DNA of 7,661 bases from Candidatus Methanomethylophilaceae archaeon (GCA_017475875.1 JAFVET010000089.1:1-7661); one strand, 5' to 3'; shown: positions 1-6,049, counted from the first letter of the stretch. Made by a program: numbers and translations. The notes: generated by a model from the sequence alone, not told the origin.

Positions 1-70
1 AAAGGATGGAGCATCCGCTGGCCAATAACGTGAACAACGCGAGACTGGTCAATAGCAGTAGCTCATCCAT
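1..70 (-). CDS. N-terminus of an unidentified membrane protein, cut by the left window edge
   Basis: Only the first 23 codons are visible, reading leftward from an ATG at 70-68. They begin MDELLLL and then run as an almost unbroken hydrophobic stretch ending SGCSIL, which looks like a first transmembrane helix or a signal anchor. Support for a real start comes from context. A GGGTG element that can act as a Shine-Dalgarno lies five bases upstream (about 76-80), and a strong minus-strand TATA box lies at 102-110, about the right distance for a start of transcription near 80. The helix would suit the first segment of a cation/proton antiporter or another transporter, but 23 residues do not identify a family. 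A lipoprotein lipobox (SGC) was considered, but the cysteine sits late in the segment. Confidence 0.4.
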   Translation of the reverse strand, partial: MDELLLLTSLALFTLLASGCSIL

Positions 71-101
71 TGGCGCACCCCGCGGTTACATCGACAGACA
101 G

Positions 102-110
102 TATTATATA
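102..110 (-). promoter_or_regulatory. TATA box for the left-edge gene
   Basis: On the minus strand this reads TATATAATA, a good archaeal box A. The expected transcription start, about 26 bases downstream, is near 80, which gives a leader of about 10 bases before the ATG at 70. The same bases read TATTATATA on the plus strand and could also serve a plus-strand transcript starting near 130, so the element may be bidirectional. Confidence 0.45.
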
Positions 111-120
111 CTTAACTAAA

Positions 121-242
121 GAAGGACGTTTTCTGGAACTACGGCTGGATAAATCATCACAGCCCGTAATAAGAACATCACGTCCTAAAGACGCTGAAAA
201 CCGCACGGATGCGGTTTATATGAGTTCCGCATCAGGGTGGGC
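121..242 (+). promoter_or_regulatory. Promoter and possible structured leader of the TauE/SafE gene
   Basis: This non-coding stretch holds a plus-strand TTTATAT box at 215-221, about 25 bases before the ATG at 243, which would give a nearly leaderless mRNA. It also holds several inverted repeats: 123-129 with 180-186, 135-140 with 223-228, an 8-bp stem 198-205 with 210-217, and a 7-bp stem 208-214 with 227-233. The last two share bases 210-214, so only one can form at a time. The second ends directly at the AGGGTGG Shine-Dalgarno-like element (234-240). If transcription starts instead from the TATATA at 104-110, these would be RNA structures in a leader of about 110 bases. If it starts at 243 they are DNA palindromes around the TATA box, possibly operators. 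Confidence 0.4.
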
Positions 243-1067
243 ATGGACCCGATAATCCTCCTAGGTCTCATCGCCGTCGGCATAGGCGCCGGCATCCTGG
301 GCGGCATATTCGGCGTCGGAGGGGGCGTCATCTTCGTCCCGATTCTTCTATTGGTTTTCCACCTGTCCCCCGCGGAGGCGGCCGCGACCAGTCTGATTGG
401 GATCATATCGGGATCGGCGGGAGCGTCCTCGGTCCAGATCAGATCCGGACGGTCGAACATCAGACTCGGATTGTTCCTCGAGATATCGACCGCGATAGGT
501 GCGATTATAGGTGCGGCGATCGCAGTATACCTGGACGACCACGTGCTCATACTCATCTTCGTGGTCGTCATAGCTGCGATGGGAATCAAGATGCTGCTCG
601 ACCGCAAGGCCGGGGACAGGTCGTCCGAGCCCGAGGACGGGAGGTTCACCTTCCCCTACGAGGACGATTCGGGAGAGACCCGCAGGTTCAAGGTCGAACA
701 TGTGAAGGGATCCGTCCCCCTGTGCCTCGGGGCGGGAATGGTCTCGTCGATCACGGGAATCGGCGGAGGGGCGATCAAGGTCCCGATAATGAACATGTAC
801 ATGGGCGTGCCGATCAAGGTGGCCACCGCCACCAGCAGCTACATGATCGGTATAACGGCCTTCACCGGTGCGATCGCATACCTGGTGAGCGGGATCGTGG
901 TCTTCGAATACGCCGCCTGGATCGCGATAGGCGCGTTCTTCGGATCCATCCTCGGAGTGGCGATATCCCGCAGGCTGGACGGAAGACGTCTGAAGCGCTA
1001 CTTCGGGATATTCATGCTTACTATGGCTGTTCTGATCCTGCTGCAGGAGGTCGGTGTCCTTGACTGA
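243..1067 (+). CDS. TauE/SafE-family (sulfite exporter-like) membrane transporter
   Basis: This is a polytopic membrane protein of 274 residues, the usual length for the TauE/SafE family. Members move small anions such as sulfite, sulfoacetate or other organosulfur compounds across the cytoplasmic membrane, but the substrate here is unknown. Two homologous halves are visible. The first half has GVGGG at residues 24-28 followed by a proline after VIFV, and the second has GIGGG at 172-176 followed by KVP. A hydrophilic cytoplasmic-type loop rich in Asp, Glu and Arg (about 120-156) joins the halves, and about eight hydrophobic segments can be counted. I prefer the ATG at 243 over the in-frame GTG at 237, because AGGGTGG (234-240) sits just before it and a TATA box lies about 25 bases upstream. 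The stop overlaps the start of the next gene, so the two are probably co-transcribed. The family call is firm; the substrate and direction of transport are not. Confidence 0.88.
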   Translation: MDPIILLGLIAVGIGAGILGGIFGVGGGVIFVPILLLVFHLSPAEAAATSLIGIISGSAGASSVQIRSGRSNIRLGLFLEISTAIGAIIGAAIAVYLDDHVLILIFVVVIAAMGIKMLLDRKAGDRSSEPEDGRFTFPYEDDSGETRRFKVEHVKGSVPLCLGAGMVSSITGIGGGAIKVPIMNMYMGVPIKVATATSSYMIGITAFTGAIAYLVSGIVVFEYAAWIAIGAFFGSILGVAISRRLDGRRLKRYFGIFMLTMAVLILLQEVGVLD

Positions 1068-1320
1068 CGCGCTCAACACGTGGACCGCAAGGGCCATCCG
1101 CACCATGATAGTCGTCGGCATAGCCGTACTGGTTGCGGGGTTGCTGCTCGACCACGAGGTCATGATGTGGGTCGGACTCGGCACGGTGATCGCATCGCCG
1201 TTCGCCGGGCTCCTGGTGTCGCTGGCGATGCTGATCCGCGAAAGGGACCTCTGGTGGGCGGCGGTAGCCGGCGCACTGGTTGCGCTGCTCGTCGGAAGAC
1301 TGCTTCTGACCCTGGTCTGA
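1060..1320 (+). CDS. Small three-helix membrane protein, DUF1634-like, partner of the TauE/SafE transporter
   Basis: This 86-residue protein has three hydrophobic helices (about 16-30, 36-59 and 65-85), with an RERD turn at 60-63 between the last two. The pattern of a helix, a short polar turn, a second helix ending in an Arg/Glu-rich turn and a third helix, placed directly after a TauE/SafE gene, fits DUF1634, a family known to sit beside such transporters. Its biochemical role is unknown; an accessory subunit is an inference. GGAGGT at 1046-1051 is eight bases before the TTG at 1060 but only two before the GTG at 1054, so I chose TTG; the GTG start would add two residues. The reading frame overlaps the end of the transporter by 8 bases, which suggests coupled translation. 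Downstream it converges on the ABC importer operon. Confidence 0.72.
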   Translation: MTDALNTWTARAIRTMIVVGIAVLVAGLLLDHEVMMWVGLGTVIASPFAGLLVSLAMLIRERDLWWAAVAGALVALLVGRLLLTLV

Positions 1321-1345
1321 AAAATCGCATTGTCGAAAAGAAGGG
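1320..1345 (-). terminator. Possible oligo-T terminator of the ABC importer operon
   Basis: Just past the stop of the last permease gene the minus strand has two T-rich tracts, CTTCTTTTC (about 1335-1343) and TTTTT (1320-1324). Archaeal transcription often ends at such oligo-T runs without a hairpin. The convergent plus-strand gene has no comparable T run here. Confidence 0.3.
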
Positions 1346-1353
1346 GGAGAAGG

Positions 1354-2415
1354 TCAGTACCAGACCTTCTTGGCCCCCCTTATGAGAAGGATTATGAACA
1401 ACGGCCCGCCGATGACGGACGTTATCACTCCGACCGGAACGCTGGAGACCATGAACTTGGTGACGCAGTCGCACGCTATGAGGATCAACGCACCGCAAGC
1501 TGCGGAACATGGGATCAGGTACTTCAGGTTCGACCCCACGAGGATCCTCGCGACGTGGGGCGCGATCAGACCCATGAAACCGATGGTACCCACGTACCCT
1601 ACGATCGTGGCGGTCATGACGGCCACCGTGATGAGCGCGACGGTCCTGACGACCTTCGTCCTCACCCCCATCGACTTGGCGCTCTTGTCGCCTGCGGTCA
1701 TGATCGACATGTAACGCGAGAGGGACAGCACGACGGCCGTGGAAACAGCGGTCACCCCCGCGACAATCCAGATATTGTCCCATCTGGCATCGACCAAGGT
1801 CCCTACGTTCCACATGTAGAGCTGCTCCACCGCATCCGGATCCGCGCTCAGCGTCATTATCGACGTCCCTGCACGGAACACGTACATTACCGCCACACCT
1901 GCCAGGATTGTGGTCGTCGGGGTCATGTTCTTGCGCCTAGAGATCAGGACGATCGCCGCCGTGGGGATCAGAGCGAAGAGGATCGCGTTGGTCGTTATGG
2001 ACAGGGCATAGTTCCCGGTTGGGATCAGCGCGAAGCCGAGCATCAGATAAAGGGCCACTCCGAACGAGGCGCCAGAGGCGACACCGGTGGTGTACGGATC
2101 CGCTATCGGGTTCCGTAGCATGCTCTGCATGACGACGCCCCCGACGGCCAGGCCCGCACCGACGAACACCGCCATTATGGCCCTCGGCACGAAATAGTCC
2201 CACACGATGAGGTCGTAGTAGTATACCCCATAGTCGTGGCCGCCGAGATGCGCGGTCAATACGTCCCAGGATACGCTGAAGGACAGCCCGGTGAAGTGGT
2301 TCACGAAGATGCTCAGGAAGGCCACCGCCACGGCTACGGCGAGGATGCAGACCGACAGGGTCAGCTTCCTGTTGGAAGTCGACCGGTACAGACTCTCGAG
2401 TGCTGACATCTCCAT
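1354..2415 (-). CDS. FecCD-family ABC importer permease (second permease of the operon)
   Basis: This 353-residue membrane protein of the FecCD/BtuC family would form half of the transmembrane channel of a type II ABC importer for iron chelates, haem or cobalamin. Visible landmarks are a first helix at about 18-38, the PR of the second helix (77-78), the conserved NPIADPYTTG segment (102-111), the cytoplasmic coupling region AGDKSAKSMG (241-250), GFMGLIAPHVAR (279-290) and the C-terminal VPVGVITSVIGGPLF region (326-340). No break or frameshift is seen. The start at 2415 is supported by GGAGGT six bases upstream. It lies inside the preceding permease gene, giving a 55-base overlap and probable translational coupling. 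The neighbouring permease differs in sequence, so the channel is probably a heterodimer, as in FecCD. The substrate cannot be read from the sequence. Confidence 0.93.
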   Translation of the reverse strand: MEMSALESLYRSTSNRKLTLSVCILAVAVAVAFLSIFVNHFTGLSFSVSWDVLTAHLGGHDYGVYYYDLIVWDYFVPRAIMAVFVGAGLAVGGVVMQSMLRNPIADPYTTGVASGASFGVALYLMLGFALIPTGNYALSITTNAILFALIPTAAIVLISRRKNMTPTTTILAGVAVMYVFRAGTSIMTLSADPDAVEQLYMWNVGTLVDARWDNIWIVAGVTAVSTAVVLSLSRYMSIMTAGDKSAKSMGVRTKVVRTVALITVAVMTATIVGYVGTIGFMGLIAPHVARILVGSNLKYLIPCSAACGALILIACDCVTKFMVSSVPVGVITSVIGGPLFIILLIRGAKKVWY

Positions 2416-3500
2416 CGGTAGACCTCCCCGTACCTTCTCTTCCTGAGTATCATGTACAGGAATATTGGAGAACCGATGATGGACGCTATCAGGCCCACGC
2501 GCAGCTCGTCGGGATACACGACGACGCGGGAGAGGAGGTCCGCCACCATGAGGAACACCGCACCGGCGGCCATCGACGCTGGTATGAGGTACCTATTGTC
2601 CCCGCCGATCAGCATGCGTATGGCATGAGGGATCACCAGACTTACGAATCCGATTATCCCGGAGAAGCTGATCATGCTGGCGACGCTCACCGCAACGACG
2701 ACCATCAGCAGCGTGCGGAAGTTGTCGACGTCCAACCCGAGGCTCGACGCGCTGTCGTCGCCCAGGGCCAGAAGGTTCAACTTCCTGCTCATTGCGAACA
2801 TCACCGCCGACGAAACGGCGACTACTACGAACGGGATCGTCAGGTCGGACCAGGCCGTGTCCGTGAAGCTCCCGATCTGCCATAGGAACGCGTTCTTGAG
2901 GGTATCCGCATCCGTGGACACCATCATGAGCATCTCGAGACCGCTGAACAGATAGGACAGGGCGACACCGATCAGGATGGTGACGGCCGGCGACATGGTG
3001 ACGACCCTCGAAAGGAATATGATGACCAGCGCGGGGACGAGTCCGCCCAGGAACGCGTTGGTGACTATGCCCATCGACTCAGCCACACCGGAGAACGTGA
3101 AACCCATCACGATCGCTGCGACCGCCCCGAAACACGCTCCGTCGGACAGTCCCGTGGTGTACGGGTCGGCGAGGGGGTTGTTCAACAGGGCCTGCATGAC
3201 CACTCCGCAGGCGGCGAGACCCGCTCCGGTGATGATCGCGATCAGGACCCTCGGGGTGTACACTGTCCAGACGGCATAGTCGTCGACCCATTCGGGGGTG
3301 CCCACATCATATGTGGCCCCGAAGATGTGCTTGAAGAAATATGCGAGGGAATCTACGAAACCTACCCTCCCGTTGAAAGACAGTGACAACCCTATCATAA
3401 CCACGGCGAGCACCGCGAGCACCGCTATGAGGACCACCTTACGGCGGGTGTACCTCCCGTACTGCTCCTCCAGGTCCTCGACACGATACGGATCGTCCAT
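2361..3500 (-). CDS. FecCD-family ABC importer permease (first permease of the operon)
   Basis: This is a 379-residue permease of the FecCD/BtuC family, partner of the permease encoded next to it. It has an unusually polar N-terminus of about 20 residues (MDDPYRVEDL onward, ending RRK) before the first helix (about 22-41). Family landmarks follow: PR at 83-84, NPLADPYTTG at 108-117, the ATPase-contacting loop LGDDSASSLG at 246-255, GFVSLVIPHAIR at 284-295, and LRVGLIASIIGSPIF at 333-347. The start at 3500 has GGAGG seven bases upstream, inside the ATPase gene, with which it overlaps by 62 bases. The last ~18 residues after YGEVYRW (polar, Arg- and Cys-containing) are encoded in the overlap with the next permease gene and do not look like conserved family sequence. 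They are probably a by-product of the overlap. Confidence 0.93.
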   Translation of the reverse strand: MDDPYRVEDLEEQYGRYTRRKVVLIAVLAVLAVVMIGLSLSFNGRVGFVDSLAYFFKHIFGATYDVGTPEWVDDYAVWTVYTPRVLIAIITGAGLAACGVVMQALLNNPLADPYTTGLSDGACFGAVAAIVMGFTFSGVAESMGIVTNAFLGGLVPALVIIFLSRVVTMSPAVTILIGVALSYLFSGLEMLMMVSTDADTLKNAFLWQIGSFTDTAWSDLTIPFVVVAVSSAVMFAMSRKLNLLALGDDSASSLGLDVDNFRTLLMVVVAVSVASMISFSGIIGFVSLVIPHAIRMLIGGDNRYLIPASMAAGAVFLMVADLLSRVVVYPDELRVGLIASIIGSPIFLYMILRKRRYGEVYRWRCQHSRVCTGRLPTGS

Positions 3501-4332
3501 GACGAGCCCTCCATCGGTGCACCGGGACGTACAGCACCCCGGTGGCCTCGCCAGCTGCGAACTCCGGATCCTGCGGCACCATGAACGGACGACCCTCTTT
3601 GACGATGACCTCCGAGTCCACGTCGTAGACGTGCTTGATGTTGCCTGCGGTTATCACTTCCTCCGGTGTGCCGGCCGCATAGATGGTGCCCTCGGACATC
3701 ATCACGATGTTGTCGGAATACTTGGCGGCGAGGTTCAAGTCGTGGCTGATCATGATGACCATTATCCCCTTCTCGACCGACAGGGTCTTCAGGAGACGTA
3801 TGACGTCCATCTGATGGCGGATGTCCAGGTTCGCGGTCGGCTCGTCCAGGAGCAGGATCTCCGGTTCCTGTGCGATGCCACGCGCCAGCATGACCCTCTG
3901 GTGCTGACCTGCGGACAGCTCGTTGAACTGCCTCATGGCCAGATCGGAGACGTCCATCATCCTCATGGCCTCCTCCACGACGACCATGTCGTCGTGCAGT
4001 GACTTCCACTTGTGATGCGGGTTGCGGCCCATCAGGACGGTGTCGACGACCGTCATCGGGAACGAATCGCCGGAAGTGTACGGGACGTACCCGACCTTCT
4101 TCGCGAAATCCTTCGGACGGTACTCGGTCACCGGGACTCCGTCGACCGAGACCTGGCCGCCGGTGGGCGACAGTATATTGTCTATGCAATGGATCAGCGT
4201 GGACTTCCCGACCCCGTTCGGACCGATCACCGATACGAGCTGGGGCCCCTTCAGCGACAGACAGATGTCCTTCAGGATGAGGGAATCCTTCGTATAGCCG
4301 AAGGACAGGTCCGATATCTCCACTTCCGTCAT
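3439..4332 (-). CDS. ABC importer ATPase, FecE/BtuD type
   Basis: This is the 297-residue nucleotide-binding subunit that powers the FecCD-type importer on the cytoplasmic side. Visible motifs are Walker A GPNGVGKST (37-45), signature LSAGQHQ (139-145), Walker B ILLLDEP (159-165, with catalytic E164), D-loop NLD (168-170) and switch histidine H197 in ISHDLN. The Q-loop position reads GYVPYTSGDSF (81-91), with tyrosine 85 where most ABC ATPases have glutamine. MGRNPH (101-106) is typical of the FecE class. The ABC core ends near residue 250, and a tail of about 45 residues follows whose last part, after VHRWR, is encoded in the overlap with the permease gene. The ATG at 4332 starts just before the first beta strand and has no clear Shine-Dalgarno, because a GC-rich hairpin occupies the upstream gap. 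Confidence 0.93.
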   Translation of the reverse strand: MTEVEISDLSFGYTKDSLILKDICLSLKGPQLVSVIGPNGVGKSTLIHCIDNILSPTGGQVSVDGVPVTEYRPKDFAKKVGYVPYTSGDSFPMTVVDTVLMGRNPHHKWKSLHDDMVVVEEAMRMMDVSDLAMRQFNELSAGQHQRVMLARGIAQEPEILLLDEPTANLDIRHQMDVIRLLKTLSVEKGIMVIMISHDLNLAAKYSDNIVMMSEGTIYAAGTPEEVITAGNIKHVYDVDSEVIVKEGRPFMVPQDPEFAAGEATGVLYVPVHRWRARHGRSVSCRGPGGAVREVHPP

Positions 4333-4340
4333 GGTAAAGG

Positions 4341-4360
4341 CCGGGGGACTTGGCCCCCGG
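4341..4360 (-). repeat. GC-only hairpin between the binding-protein and ATPase genes
   Basis: A perfect 7-bp inverted repeat, CCGGGGG with CCCCCGG (4341-4347 with 4354-4360), has a 6-base loop. It nearly fills the 36-base gap inside the operon. Its position suggests a role in mRNA stabilisation, processing or partial attenuation that makes more binding protein than ATPase. It has no following T run, so a full terminator is unlikely. Confidence 0.6.
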
Positions 4361-4368
4361 TTTCGGAC

Positions 4369-5673
4369 TCAGATGTCCTTGAGCTCCTCTGTGGTCCAAA
4401 GGACCTTGTAGTTCTTCACGTCGACACCGGGGTTGTTGGTGAACTTGTCGAGATATGATTGGAGGACGGATACGTTCCAACCGTCGTCGAAACTGTCACC
4501 GTACATGATCTGGGCCATGTAAGCGATCCTGACGGGAAGGGGCATGGTTCCGTTCATGAGGTAGTAATGGCCGTCCTTGAACGCCGCGGTCTCGGAGAAG
4601 TTCTTGGTGATGGCGCTGGCGGTCGAGGCGGTGGGTGTGCTACCGAATACGGTCGAGGATATGTGGAACATGTACTGCGGGTTGTACTTGGCATCGAGGA
4701 GCCAGGTGTTGTCGGACCCGTCGGGGAACTTCTTGGTGGTTGTATCGAAGTCGGCGAGGTTGTTTCCGCCCGCGGAGATGGTAGCCTTGTAGTAGTCGGA
4801 GGTCCTTCCGCTGACGGAGTTGGACATGACGACGTTCATCACGGTCTTGGTACCGAAGAGGGAACCCTCCTTGTCCTTGACGAGCTGCTCGACTCCGAGG
4901 CTGAAGTCGATGTATTCCTGGGCGGAGGTCTCGGAACCGACGAGGATGCCGAGGGTCGCGATGGCCTGCAGGGACTCCTTGGTGTTGTCGAAGCTGAACT
5001 GCAGGAAGCTGGCACCCTTCTGCGAGTAGAGGTCGCGGAAGGTCTGTGATCCGAAACCGGACATACCGGATATCTCCGAGATCATCGCTTCGAAGTCGAC
5101 GGCTGCGAGGGCGGTGCGGTCGTCGTCGGTAGGTGAGGTGTTGAGAATCGCAATCTTGCCGGATTCCCTGAGGTCATAGAGGTCCTTGTCGAGGACGGGG
5201 GAGATGTACTTGTTAGTGGCGTTCCCGACCATGAACTTGTGGAGGTCGAGGACAGATATCGCAACCCTGGCGTTGGTACCGCCGGTGACGACGACCTTAT
5301 TGAGGGGATAGTTGCTGTCGACGACGCTGGTCTTGTCTTCTTCATCGAACTGGAGGACCTTGACGGTCATCTTCTCCTTGTTGATCATCCTCTGGAGCAT
5401 CGTCTTGTCCGACTCGTCGACCTTGCCGTCGTAGTTCGTGTCGGCGAGAGGGTACTTCGACAGGAGGGTCGGGTCCTTTATGACGGCCTCTACTATGTCT
5501 ATGTCCGTCTGGTCCAGCTTGGTGTCTCCGTCGGCGTTTCCGTAGACGAGACCGTACTCGTTGACTTCTTCGGGTATTGACTTGCCACCCTTGTTCAGCA
5601 GGAGCGCCGCCGCGGCTACAGCCACGATGGCCACCACAATGACGGCGACAATCGCAATCTTCTTCGAATCCAT
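4369..5673 (-). CDS. Membrane-anchored dockerin-domain solute-binding protein of the ABC importer
   Basis: This is the first gene of the importer operon, encoding 434 residues. An N-terminal hydrophobic helix (6-26) after MDSKK has no obvious lipobox, so the protein is probably anchored to the outer face of the membrane. Residues 44-100 form a dockerin-like module. It has two 12-residue calcium loops with acidic or Asn ligands at positions 1, 3, 5 and 12 (N46, D48, D50, D57; D78, N80, D82, D89), each followed by a short helix. From about 103 to the end is an alpha/beta substrate-binding region that fits the class III binding proteins of FecCD-type importers. It includes KVVVTGG (about 125-131), a LHKFMVG segment and a long central helix. 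No metal-ligand set is evident, so the ligand (siderophore, haem, corrinoid or other) is unknown. The assignment rests on fold-like pattern plus position next to the ATPase and permeases. Only a weak AGGAC precedes the ATG. Confidence 0.82.
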   Translation of the reverse strand: MDSKKIAIVAVIVVAIVAVAAAALLLNKGGKSIPEEVNEYGLVYGNADGDTKLDQTDIDIVEAVIKDPTLLSKYPLADTNYDGKVDESDKTMLQRMINKEKMTVKVLQFDEEDKTSVVDSNYPLNKVVVTGGTNARVAISVLDLHKFMVGNATNKYISPVLDKDLYDLRESGKIAILNTSPTDDDRTALAAVDFEAMISEISGMSGFGSQTFRDLYSQKGASFLQFSFDNTKESLQAIATLGILVGSETSAQEYIDFSLGVEQLVKDKEGSLFGTKTVMNVVMSNSVSGRTSDYYKATISAGGNNLADFDTTTKKFPDGSDNTWLLDAKYNPQYMFHISSTVFGSTPTASTASAITKNFSETAAFKDGHYYLMNGTMPLPVRIAYMAQIMYGDSFDDGWNVSVLQSYLDKFTNNPGVDVKNYKVLWTTEELKDI

Positions 5674-5698
5674 TGAAACACACGTCCTATTGGGATGC

Positions 5699-5746
5699 TT
5701 AGTCCAATTAATTTAGGGGTAACTAACTTTTTTTATTTAAAACTAA
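5699..5746 (-). promoter_or_regulatory. TTAG/CTAA half-site cluster, candidate metalloregulator operator
   Basis: On the plus strand four related half-sites occur: TTAGT at 5699-5703, TTAGG at 5713-5717, ACTAA at 5722-5726 and ACTAA at 5742-5746. The middle two form the dyad TTAGGGGTAACTAA (5713-5726), lying between the TATA box and the predicted transcription start of the importer operon. The half-site matches that of DtxR/IdeR-type iron regulators (TTAGG with CCTAA). Iron control of the importer is an inference. Confidence 0.45.
5734..5741 (-). promoter_or_regulatory. TATA box of the ABC importer operon
   Basis: The minus strand reads TTTAAATA followed by a run of A, within the most AT-rich part of the window. 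The predicted transcription start, about 26 bases downstream, is near 5711, giving a leader of about 38 bases before the ATG at 5673. Confidence 0.55.
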
Positions 5747-5953
5747 TATTTGGTTTCAAAATCAGTCAATTTTGTCACAAACTGTCCAAACATATCGTTG
5801 CTGACAGCGGATAAACCCTTTCAGATGCTCCGGGAACTGGTTCGGATTCCAATCTGTGAGCAGCCTTTGGCATATGCGAAGGCGTATCCATGTAATCATA
5901 ATGATAAAAATGACCGCCGTGCCCATGGGGGCCGACGGCCAGGTGGAACGGGT
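5747..5953. other. Unassigned intergenic DNA with a near-perfect palindrome
   Basis: I see no gene in this stretch. It contains a palindrome at 5863-5883, in which GCCTT and AAGGC flank GCATATGC with one base of asymmetry, and a GGCC-GAC-GGCC dyad near 5929-5939. A minus-strand T-run near 5904-5908 may be the old terminator region of the acetyltransferase remnant. The mixed composition, AT-rich to about 5820 and GC-rich after about 5915, fits leftover intergenic DNA. Confidence 0.5.
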
Positions 5954-6049
5954 TTACCAACTCTCTTTCTGTTCGGACGGATCGAGGGTCTTGATCACCT
6001 TGGCGGGACATTCGCCCACCACGGTGTTGTCCGGGACGTCCCTGTGGTT
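5954..6049 (-). pseudogene. C-terminal remnant of a hexapeptide-repeat (maltose O-acetyltransferase-like) acetyltransferase
   Basis: Read on the minus strand, about 30 codons ending in TAA (5956-5954) encode HRDVPDNTVVGECPAKVIK and then TLDPSEQKESW. The DVPDNTVVxGxPAKVIK pattern is the characteristic end of the left-handed beta-helix acetyltransferases (LbH family: sugar, chloramphenicol and virginiamycin acetyltransferases). There it forms the last strand and the C-terminal helix. Upstream of the NHRD residues, toward higher coordinates, the frame turns into Arg/His/Asp-rich sequence with no hexapeptide repeats, and the opposite strand becomes recognisable LysR coding. The full gene would be about 180-220 codons, so roughly 85 percent is missing. 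The enzyme cannot be active from this piece. That the end is intact and unmutated suggests recent loss. Confidence 0.7.

Noticed and set aside
70..255. Plus-strand open frame of 61 codons in the left intergenic region
   Set aside because: It has no Shine-Dalgarno or recognisable domain, runs across the inverted repeats and both promoter elements, and overlaps the better-supported transporter start.
348..1184. Long minus-strand open frame opposite the TauE/SafE gene
   Set aside because: Its product is rich in His, Arg, Asp and Gly in the way antisense frames of GC-rich genes are. The plus frame encodes a clear membrane transporter.
1330..2118. Long plus-strand open frame opposite the second permease
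   Set aside because: It is low-complexity Arg/Asp/His-rich antisense translation of a well-supported FecCD permease.
3425..4480. Minus-strand open frame overlapping the ATPase in another frame
   Set aside because: It is a shifted-frame shadow. The ATPase frame has all ABC motifs, and this one has none.
4459..5049. Plus-strand Gly/Val/Glu-rich open frame opposite the binding-protein gene
   Set aside because: It is antisense composition with no start signal or domain.
5837..5852. GGTTCGGATTCC resembling a tRNA T-arm
   Set aside because: Only two or three stem pairs form, and no acceptor, D or anticodon arms are found on either side, so neither a tRNA nor an attachment-site remnant is supported.
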